Both the position numbers and the translations under genes were made by a program. Under the pieces are notes generated by a model that searched no databases, was not told the DNA's origin, and worked only from the letters and a program-made list of their open reading frames with translations. Below are positions 56,736 through 64,000 of a stretch of 64,000 bases of DNA, piece after piece (positions within the stretch are counted from its first letter, which is position 1; the number at the start of each line of letters is the position of its first letter). This DNA is from Lysobacteraceae bacterium NML08-0793 (GTDB lineage Bacteria > Pseudomonadota > Gammaproteobacteria > Xanthomonadales > Xanthomonadaceae): positions 1 through 64,000 of the forward strand of contig NWQR01000009.1 of NCBI GenBank assembly GCA_002798275.1. The letters are read 5' to 3'.

Positions 56736-57110
56736 ATGCAATACCTGTTGATACTCGGCTCCAACCACCAACGCGCCAAGAGTTTTCGTCTGGCGGCCAA
56801 ACAACTGGCCGCGCGCTTTGCCGTGCTTGCCCATAGCCGCGCCATGCCGACCCGCGATGCGCGCAGCAAGGCGCGCTATTTGAATGCCGCGGTAGTGATT
56901 GAGAGCAGCGCTGCGCGTGATGCGTTGCGTGCGCAGTTGCGCGAAGTGGAAGCGGCTGCCGGGCGCGATCGCAGCGCCCCGGTTTGTGCGTTGGATATTG
57001 ACCTGGTGGCACGGCTTGAAAACGGGAAAGTCATCGAGGTCATCAAGCCCGATGACCTAGCCGCACCGTATGCCGCACCACTGCTGGCGGCGCTGGGGAT
57101 TGCGAAATGA
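56736..57110 (+). CDS. truncated or divergent HPPK (FolK-like) protein
   Basis: HPPK phosphorylates hydroxymethyl-dihydropterin, the step after FolB. This 124-aa protein keeps LILGSNHQRAKSFRLAA, KARYLNAAVVIES and a R-x5-P-x3-LDIDLVARLENGK end similar to HPPK, but lacks the HPRLHERAFV-type segment and loop regions, making it about 35 residues short of the normal 160. It begins 3 nt after folB. It may be a degenerate partner, with full-length folK elsewhere, or a compact enzyme; the pterin pocket looks incomplete. I keep the family name as tentative. Confidence 0.55.
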   Translation: MQYLLILGSNHQRAKSFRLAAKQLAARFAVLAHSRAMPTRDARSKARYLNAAVVIESSAARDALRAQLREVEAAAGRDRSAPVCALDIDLVARLENGKVIEVIKPDDLAAPYAAPLLAALGIAK

Positions 57111-57428
57111 TGCCCCTTCCCCTGCTTTGCGGGGGGAAGGTTGGGATGGGGGAGCTTTTGCTTTGAATACTGCGCCAACTGGCAGCATATCAACGCCGGG
57201 ATATGCGCCCGGCAGCGCACCTACTTTCTTTAGAAGAAAGTAGGCAAAGAATCCGCCCTAGCAGACGCGCCCCGCTGCGCGGGGTTCCCTGCGTTCCTCA
57301 CGCCAAATGGCGGCAGGGCAAACTCGCTTGCGCTCAAACATGCCCTGCCTTCTCCCATTTGTCGCTCCGGTACTCGGCGTGCCTGAACAGGGCGAGAGCA
57401 AAAGCAAAAGCCGCCTTGGCGCTGGTGC
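57111..57428. repeat. hairpin-rich intergenic repeat element
   Basis: This 318-nt stretch has no gene. It carries several strong hairpins: a CCTTCCCC/GGGGAAGG-type stem (about 57113-57140), a perfect 11-bp stem CCTACTTTCTT/AAGAAAGTAGG with loop TAG (57220-57244), and CCCCGC/GCGGGG (57270-57284). From memory, the ACTTTCTT-hairpin followed by GGCAAAGAA and a GC-rich tail resembles dispersed intergenic repeats of Xanthomonadaceae. The only copy I see in this window is here. It could serve as a double terminator between the convergent FolK-like and kinase genes. Confidence 0.6.
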
Positions 57429-58361
57429 TTACAGCGCGTAGCCGAACTGGGCTTTGAACTCGTCGGCAAATTCCTGATAGCTGAATTTTTGGTTTTGGGT
57501 GCCGTGATGGCCGACCTTGATGGCACCCATCAGGTTGCCGATACGGCCGATGGTTTCCCAGTCCATGCCCTTGTCGATGCCGAACAGCAGCCCTGCGCGG
57601 AAGGCATCGCCGCAGCCGGTGGGGTCAACCACGGCGCGTTCCTTGGCTGGCGGGATATGCAGGGTCTTGCCGCCGGTGTGGATTTCCACGCCTTTTGGAC
57701 CACGGGTGGTGATGTAGGCGCGCACCCGGTCTGCGATTTCCTTTTCACTCCAGCCGGTGCGCTCTTGCAGCAGGTTGGATTCGTAATCGTTGGCAATCAC
57801 CATGTCAGCCTGTTCGATGAAGGCGCAGAACTCCTCGCCATTGAACAGCGGCATTGCTTGGCCGGGGTCGAAGATGAAGGGAATGCCGGCTTCAGCAAAT
57901 TCACGCGCATTTTGCAGCATGCCCTCGCGGCCATCCGGGGCGACGATGCCAAGGGTGATGCCCTGGGTGTCGTGCACATGGTTTTCGTGGCTTTGCATCA
58001 TCGCGCCGGGATGGAAGGCGGTGATCTGGTTGTTGTCGTGGTCGGTGGTGATGAAGGCCTGCGGGGTATAGGTGCCGGCCAGCTCGCGCACATAGGTCAG
58101 CGGAATGCCAAGTGCTTCGAAATGGGCGCGATAGGGAGCAAAGTCCTCACCCACGGTGGCCATCGGCAATGGTTTGCCACCCAGAAGATGCAGGTTGTAG
58201 GCGATATTGCCGGCGCAGCCGCCAAACTCGCGGCGCATCCGTGGCACCAGGAACGATACGTTCAGAATGTGTACCTTGTCCGGCAGGATGTGGTTTTTGA
58301 ACTGGTCGGGAAACACCATGATGGTGTCGTAGGCAAGCGAGCCGCAGATAAGTGCAGACAT
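57429..58361 (-). CDS. PfkB family carbohydrate/nucleoside kinase (adenosine kinase-like)
   Basis: A 310-aa ribokinase-fold kinase. Start MSALICGSLAYDTIMVFPDQF; sugar-binding region FGGCAGNIAYNLHLLGGKPLPMATVGED; signature VVDPTGCGDAFRAGLLFGI with the catalytic Asp (DPTGCGDAFRAG) near the C-terminus. The group is commonly annotated as adenosine kinase in Xanthomonads, but the sugar or nucleoside acceptor cannot be proved. It is divergent from mreB across 157 nt. Confidence 0.88.
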   Translation of the reverse strand: MSALICGSLAYDTIMVFPDQFKNHILPDKVHILNVSFLVPRMRREFGGCAGNIAYNLHLLGGKPLPMATVGEDFAPYRAHFEALGIPLTYVRELAGTYTPQAFITTDHDNNQITAFHPGAMMQSHENHVHDTQGITLGIVAPDGREGMLQNAREFAEAGIPFIFDPGQAMPLFNGEEFCAFIEQADMVIANDYESNLLQERTGWSEKEIADRVRAYITTRGPKGVEIHTGGKTLHIPPAKERAVVDPTGCGDAFRAGLLFGIDKGMDWETIGRIGNLMGAIKVGHHGTQNQKFSYQEFADEFKAQFGYAL

Positions 58362-58464
58362 GGGAAACTCTCGTGGAAGTCGGCCATAGGGTAGCGGGCA
58401 ATGGCGGTTGGAGCTACAAAATGATGCTCGGATAACGGTTTGGAAACGCGCAGGCGCACGGTTT

Positions 58465-59565
<1,101 letters not shown>

Positions 59566-59644
59566 GTGGGCGCTTTCCGCCCCCGTTGCGGCTGCGTAGC
59601 GGGGGACTTCAAGTTTTCTTTCCTGTCAAGATTTCCGGCCGACC

Positions 59645-60556
59645 GTGTCCTCTCATGCCGCTGCCCACAGTTCACGACCAGAGAACATTGCCGGCAGCTT
59701 GCGTCTGTTGGCTTGGCTGGCAGCGGCGGCATTGCTGATTTTTGCCGACAGCCGTGGCGACTGGCTGGCGCAGGCGCGCATCCAGGGCAATCTGCTGGTT
59801 CAACCATTGCGGCAGTTGGCCGGTATGCCCGCCCAGTTGGGCAAGACCATGCGCAGCGATGCGGCCATGCGCGCGCAACTGGCAAGCGATAACCGGCTGC
59901 TGCGCAATGCGCTGCTGGTTTCCGGGGCGCGGGTGGCAAAGCTTGAAACCGCCGCGGCCGAAAACGCCCGCCTGCGCGCCATGCTGGGTGTGGTGGAGCA
60001 GGGCGAGCTGGATGTGCAGCTCGCACCGATTTTGGATATCGACCTCGACCCGACCCGGCAGCGGCTGATTCTGGATGCCGGCAGTCGCCAAGGCGTGCGG
60101 CTTGGGCAAACCGTGATAGATGCCGGTGGGTTGCTGGGGCAAGTCATCGAAGTGCAGCCGGGAACGGCCACGGTGCTGCTGTTGACCGATCCCAATCACG
60201 CGGTGCCGGTGGAAATTGCCCGAAACGGCGTGCGCCTAGTGGCCTACGGGCAGGGCGACCATATCGCGCTTGGCAATATCCCGCGCAGTGCCGATATCGA
60301 AGTAGGCGATGTGGTGCAGACCTCCGGTCTTGGCGGGCGGTTTCCGCCGGGTTTTAAGGTTGGCACGGTCAGCAAACTGCGCCCGGATGATACCCGCGCC
60401 TTCATGATGGGCGATTTGCAGCCTGCCGCTGCGCTGGATCGGGGGCGAGAAGTGCTGCTGTTGCGTCAGGTGCCGGTGCAGAAAGTGCAGCCGCCCGAGC
60501 AGACAGAAACGCAACCGGATAGCCAGCTGCCTGAGCCGTCGGGAGTATCGCAATGA
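59645..60556 (+). CDS. mreC: rod shape-determining protein MreC
   Basis: A 303-aa periplasmic scaffold protein. A membrane segment (LLAWLAAAALLIFADSRG) is followed by a coiled coil (LLRNALLVSGARVAKLETAAAENARLRAML) and the two-domain beta fold (PILDIDLDPTRQRLILDAGSRQGV, GLLGQVIEVQPGTATVLLLTDPNHAVPV). It ends in a Pro/Gln-rich tail. GTG 59645 is the start, 79 nt after mreB. It overlaps mreD by 4 nt. Confidence 0.93.
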   Translation: MSSHAAAHSSRPENIAGSLRLLAWLAAAALLIFADSRGDWLAQARIQGNLLVQPLRQLAGMPAQLGKTMRSDAAMRAQLASDNRLLRNALLVSGARVAKLETAAAENARLRAMLGVVEQGELDVQLAPILDIDLDPTRQRLILDAGSRQGVRLGQTVIDAGGLLGQVIEVQPGTATVLLLTDPNHAVPVEIARNGVRLVAYGQGDHIALGNIPRSADIEVGDVVQTSGLGGRFPPGFKVGTVSKLRPDDTRAFMMGDLQPAAALDRGREVLLLRQVPVQKVQPPEQTETQPDSQLPEPSGVSQ

Positions 60557-61038
60557 GCCGTGAACGTCCGGTTTGGCCCCTGATGCTGATTTCGGTATTG
60601 CTGGCGGTGGTGGCGATGTTGATTCCGTTGCCGGCGCAGATTAGCCCGCTGCGACCCTACTGGCTGGCGCTGGTGGTGGTGTACTGGGGGCTGGAAGCGC
60701 CCGATAAGGCTGGGCTTGGATTTGCCTTTTTTGCCGGGTTGCTGGCGGATTTTGCCTACGGCACTCTGCTTGGCGAGCAGGCGCTGCGGATGGTGATGCT
60801 GCTGTTTCTGGTGGATCGCTTTCGCAGTCGGCTGCGGTTTTTCCCGATTTGGCAGCAGGCACTGGTGGTCGGCGCGATGCTGCTCAATGACCGTATCGTG
60901 GCGGCCACCGTGCATGCCTTTGCGGGTGCGCCGCAATGGCCGCCGGCCTATTGGCTTTCGCCCATCAGCGGCCTGTTGATGTGGGGGCCGCTGTTTCTGG
61001 TGCTGGATGCGCTGCGCTATCGCCGCAGGCAGGGTTGA
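60553..61038 (+). CDS. mreD: rod shape-determining protein MreD
   Basis: A 161-aa integral membrane protein with hydrophobic segments (PVWPLMLISVLLAVVAMLIPLPAQIS, YWLALVVVYWGLEAP, LGFAFFAGLLADFAYGTLLGEQAL, GLLMWGPLFLVLDAL). The LADFAYGTLLGEQAL stretch is the MreD signature. It overlaps mreC by 4 nt and its stop lies next to the mrdA start. Confidence 0.92.
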   Translation: MSRERPVWPLMLISVLLAVVAMLIPLPAQISPLRPYWLALVVVYWGLEAPDKAGLGFAFFAGLLADFAYGTLLGEQALRMVMLLFLVDRFRSRLRFFPIWQQALVVGAMLLNDRIVAATVHAFAGAPQWPPAYWLSPISGLLMWGPLFLVLDALRYRRRQG

Positions 61039-61041
61039 GTG

Positions 61042-63015
61042 ATGCGGAGCAAAGGGCGGCGCGCAATCAAGAACCGAGCTCTAGAGGTGGAGCTGTTTCG
61101 TCGTCGCGCACTGGTGGGCTTTGTGATTGTTGCCTTGGTGCTGACCGGGATGGCGCTGTGGTATTTCCGCCTGCAAGTGGTGCAGCACGCGCATTGGGCG
61201 GCGCAGTCCGAGGCCAACCGGGTCAAGCCGCGTCCGATCGTGCCGGGGCGCGGCATCATCTATGACCGCAAGGGGCGGATTCTGGCCGACAATGTGCCGG
61301 CCTTCCGCATCGAAGTGACTCCCAGCGAGGCGGGCGATCTGGATCGGATGCTGGCGGGTTTGCGTGAAATTATCGCGTTTTCCGAAGAAGAGCTTGAAGC
61401 CTTCGAAAAGGCACGCAAAACCAGCCGTCGGTATCGCCCCATCCCGCTGAAACTCAAGCTCAGCGATGAAGAAATCGCCCGGTTTTCGGTGGATCGCTGG
61501 CGCTTTCCCGGGGTCGAGGTGGTGCCGTATTTTGGCCGGGTCTATCCCTATGGCGATTTGTTCGCGCATATCGTTGGCTATGTGGGGCGGGTGGACGACA
61601 AGGATGTGGAGCGCGAGGGCGAAGCCATCAGCGTGTTCAGCCATACCGGCAAAACCGGCCTTGAGCGCTATTACGAGCAACAACTACGCGGCGGGGTTGG
61701 GCATGAGCGCATTGAAACCAGCTCCGATGGCCGCCCGATGCGCACCTTGGGCGTAGTGCCCGCAACGCCCGGTGCTGATTTGCGCCTGTCCATCGACGTG
61801 GATTTGCAGCGCGCCATGGTGGCCGCCTTTGGTGATCTGGAAGGCACGGCGGTGGCCGTCGATCCGCGCACTGGCGAGATTCTTGCCATGGTCAGCCTGC
61901 CCAGCTACGACCCCAACTGGTTCGTCAACGGTATTTCCCATGCCAATTACAAGGCGCTGAATGAAAACCCCTCGCGTCCGCAGTTCAACCGTGCGGTGTT
62001 GGGCGGGGTGGCGCCTGGCTCGACCATCAAGCCGATGATGGCGCTGGCCGGGCTCGATAGCGGGGTGCGCCGCCCGGAAGACCGCACCATGTCCACCGGC
62101 ATGTTCTATCTGCCCGGACAAAAGCGCGGCTATGGCGATGCCTCGCGGCGCGGGCATGGGCCGACCGATGTGTATAAATCCATCTACGCTTCGGTCAATA
62201 CCTATTACTACCGGCTGGCGCTGGACATGGGGATCGACAGAATCGATCACTACATGGACTTGTATGGCTTTGGCAAACCCACCGGCGTGGATTTGGCCGG
62301 TGAAATCGAAGGCATCCTGCCCTCTCCGGCTTGGAAGGCGAAAAATGCACCCAAGCAGGGCGCTTGGTATCCGGGGGATACGGTGATTACCAGCATCGGC
62401 CAGGGCTACTGGAAGGTAACCCCGTTGCAGTTGGTGCAGGCCACCGCGGCGCTGGGCAATGGCGGTTGGCTGCGTCGGCCGCATTTGCTGCGGGAGATGC
62501 GTCTGGGCTTTGATGCGCCGTGGGTATTGGTGCCGGAGAAAGCCCCCACGCAAATCAGCCAGAATCCGAACAATCTGGAAGCCATTCGGCGCGGCATGAT
62601 TCTCACCGTGCACGGGCCGGGCACGGCCACCAATATCCGCGGCGGTCTGGACTATCAGATTGCCAGCAAGACCGGCACGGCGCAGGTCATCAGCCGTCGT
62701 GGCACGGCCGCGATGAACCCGAAAAGTCTGCCGATGCATCTGCGTCATCGCGCCCTGTTTGTCGGCTTTGCTCCGGCATACGAGCCGGAAATCGCCGTGG
62801 CAGTGGCGGTGGAAGGCGGCGGCTATGGCGGCTCTACGGCAGCGCCGATTGCACGCAAGATTCTCGATGCTTGGATTCGTGGTCGTCTGCCTGCCGGTGT
62901 CGAGCCCGAGCCGCCCGGCGATAGCCGGGTGGGCGTACACCCGGAAAATGACGTGGCGTCTGCCAGCTCCGCCGAGCTGCCTGCCGATACCCGCGCCGAT
63001 GAGGTGAGCCGATGA
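61042..63015 (+). CDS. mrdA: penicillin-binding protein 2 (transpeptidase)
   Basis: PBP2 crosslinks lateral peptidoglycan with RodA. The 657-aa protein has an N-terminal membrane anchor (LVGFVIVALVLTGMALWYFRL), the pedestal region and the transpeptidase domain: SxxK at Ser327-Lys330 (APGSTIKP), SxN at Ser384-Asn386 (YASVNTYYY) and KTG at 543-545 (ASKTGTAQ). An adjacent GTG at 61039 is an alternative start. It overlaps rodA by 4 nt. The Pro/Glu-rich C-tail (about 620-657) is longer than in E. coli PBP2. Confidence 0.96.
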   Translation: MRSKGRRAIKNRALEVELFRRRALVGFVIVALVLTGMALWYFRLQVVQHAHWAAQSEANRVKPRPIVPGRGIIYDRKGRILADNVPAFRIEVTPSEAGDLDRMLAGLREIIAFSEEELEAFEKARKTSRRYRPIPLKLKLSDEEIARFSVDRWRFPGVEVVPYFGRVYPYGDLFAHIVGYVGRVDDKDVEREGEAISVFSHTGKTGLERYYEQQLRGGVGHERIETSSDGRPMRTLGVVPATPGADLRLSIDVDLQRAMVAAFGDLEGTAVAVDPRTGEILAMVSLPSYDPNWFVNGISHANYKALNENPSRPQFNRAVLGGVAPGSTIKPMMALAGLDSGVRRPEDRTMSTGMFYLPGQKRGYGDASRRGHGPTDVYKSIYASVNTYYYRLALDMGIDRIDHYMDLYGFGKPTGVDLAGEIEGILPSPAWKAKNAPKQGAWYPGDTVITSIGQGYWKVTPLQLVQATAALGNGGWLRRPHLLREMRLGFDAPWVLVPEKAPTQISQNPNNLEAIRRGMILTVHGPGTATNIRGGLDYQIASKTGTAQVISRRGTAAMNPKSLPMHLRHRALFVGFAPAYEPEIAVAVAVEGGGYGGSTAAPIARKILDAWIRGRLPAGVEPEPPGDSRVGVHPENDVASASSAELPADTRADEVSR

Positions 63016-64000
63016 ACCCGTTGCTGCGCCTGTTGGCCGGTTTTGTGCAGCGCCTGCTGCGCACGGTGGATTTGCCGCTGTTTGCCGCGCTGTGCGGCTT
63101 GATGGCCGCAAGTCTTGCGGTGCTTTCCAGTGTCAGTGGCGAAGGTGCCCGGCTGGTGATTTCGCAGGGGGCACGCTTTGCCGTGGGCATCGGCGCGATG
63201 TGGGTGATTTCCCGCATCAAGCCGCAAACCCTGCGCGATGCCTCGCTATGGATTTATCTGGCCTCACTGCTGCCCTTGATGGCGGTGCTGGTGGTAGGCA
63301 CCGGCAAGCATGGCAATCACTGGATCAATCTCGGCGTGTTTTATTTCCAGCCTTCGGAACTGTTCAAGCTGTGCCTGCCGATGATGCTGGCCTGGTATTT
63401 GGATCGGTCGGTATTGCCGCCGCGGATTGGCAATATCCTGATTGCCGGCCTCATCATCGCCCTGCCGTTTGGTCTGATTTTGATGCAGCCGGATTTCGGA
63501 ACCGCCGTGCTGGTCGCCTCCAGTGGCGTGTTCGCCCTGTATCTGGCCGGGATGGCCTGGGGCTGGTTCGCAACGGCCGGGGTGCTGGCAGTGGCCGGTT
63601 ACGGCTTTGCCAAGTTTGCGCCGATTGAATGGTTTTTCATGTTGCGCCCCTATCAGCAGAGCCGCATCCTGACTTTCCGCGACCCGGCCAATGACCCGCT
63701 GGGCGATGGTTGGAACATCATCCAGTCGCAAATCGCCATCGGTTCTGGCGGCTGGGGTGGCAAGGGCTGGGGGGGCAGCAGCCAGTCGCAATTGAACTAT
63801 CTGCCCGAATACACCACCGATTTTGCTTTTTCGGTGCTGGCCGAGGAGTTCGGCTGGGTTGGGGTGGTGACTGTGCTGGCGCTGTATCTGCTGGTGATTG
63901 GCCGCTGCCTGTGGATTGCCATGGAGGCGCGCGATGGGTATTCGCGCATCGTTGCCGGCACCTTGGGCTTGTCGTTGTTTGTCTATGTGCTGGTCAACGG
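63012..64000 (+). CDS. rodA: rod shape-determining glycosyltransferase RodA (partial, cut by window edge)
   Basis: RodA is the SEDS-family glycosyltransferase that polymerises lipid II during elongation, paired with PBP2. The visible 329 codons carry several membrane helices, GKHGNHWINLGVFYFQPSELFKL, LIIALPFGLILMQPDFGTAVLVASSG, LRPYQQSRILTFRDPANDPLGDGWNIIQSQIAIGSGGWGGKGW and LPEYTTDFAFSVLAEEFGW, all SEDS hallmarks. The gene runs off position 64000, so the C-terminus is not seen. Confidence 0.94.
   Translation, partial: MNPLLRLLAGFVQRLLRTVDLPLFAALCGLMAASLAVLSSVSGEGARLVISQGARFAVGIGAMWVISRIKPQTLRDASLWIYLASLLPLMAVLVVGTGKHGNHWINLGVFYFQPSELFKLCLPMMLAWYLDRSVLPPRIGNILIAGLIIALPFGLILMQPDFGTAVLVASSGVFALYLAGMAWGWFATAGVLAVAGYGFAKFAPIEWFFMLRPYQQSRILTFRDPANDPLGDGWNIIQSQIAIGSGGWGGKGWGGSSQSQLNYLPEYTTDFAFSVLAEEFGWVGVVTVLALYLLVIGRCLWIAMEARDGYSRIVAGTLGLSLFVYVLVN

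Overview
The window reads as a chromosomal segment of a high-GC gammaproteobacterium, most likely a member of the Xanthomonadales (Lysobacterales). This rests on the product mix and gene orders, not on a search: lptM-dapF-DUF484-xerC, gpmI-envC-ctpA, rpsU-yqeY-yihY-dnaG, mreBCD-mrdA-rodA, all four OleABCD beta-lactone/olefin proteins, and many exported peptidases. I saw no tRNA, rRNA, CRISPR array, insertion sequence or prophage. Gene density is high and many neighbours overlap by 4 nt (ATGA).

Layout. 0.1-2.9 kb (-): an RHS/YD-repeat secreted protein broken by a frameshift and ending abruptly near the left edge. 3.1-8.1 kb (+): YoaA/DinG-type helicase, then ribH-nusB-thiL and hemC. 8.1-10.7 kb (-): SLC13/RCK permease and a DUF481 outer-membrane protein, the latter divergent from a WYL regulator. 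11.9-16.3 kb (+): two exported S9 oligopeptidases. 16.4-19.1 kb (+): lptM-dapF-DUF484-xerC. 19.1-23.6 kb: DUF3297 protein (-), L,D-transpeptidase and an ArnT/PMT-type glycosyltransferase (+), TrmL and a short-chain dehydrogenase (-). 23.7-29.1 kb (+): M16 peptidase, DUF4156 lipoprotein, oleA, oleB. 29.2-33.4 kb (-): gpmI-envC-ctpA. 33.6-38.5 kb (+): M28 lipoprotein peptidase, then a Fur-box-preceded siderophore receptor and a PiuC-type dioxygenase. 38.5-39.2 kb (-): an unrecognised AT-richer gene. 39.4-44.4 kb (-): oleC-oleD-ubiJ-ubiB, each overlapping the next by 4 nt. 44.4-47.1 kb: YkgJ-type Cys-cluster protein (+), rhomboid (-), FadL (+). 47.3-53.9 kb (-): rpsU-yqeY-yihY-dnaG and putA. 54.1-57.1 kb (+): tsaD, a YbdG-like MscS channel, folB and a shortened folK-like gene. 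57.1-57.4 kb: hairpin-rich intergenic repeat. 57.4-58.4 kb (-): PfkB kinase. 58.5-64.0 kb (+): mreB-mreC-mreD-mrdA-rodA, with rodA cut by the right edge.

How the genes fit together. Envelope biogenesis dominates: rod-shape elongation (mreBCD, mrdA, rodA), septal amidase activation (envC, ctpA), L,D-crosslinking, LptM for the LPS translocon, and lipid modification. The ole genes condense two acyl chains (OleA), reduce the product (OleD), close a beta-lactone (OleC) and decarboxylate it to an olefin (OleB). They are split here into oleAB and oleCD about 13.5 kb apart on opposite strands, and oleCD is coupled to ubiquinone genes. This split and coupling, the decaying RHS locus, a C-terminally extended RibH, a shortened FolK-like protein and a set of possible leaderless promoters are the most notable observations. 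I did not find a clearly novel multi-gene defence or mobile system.
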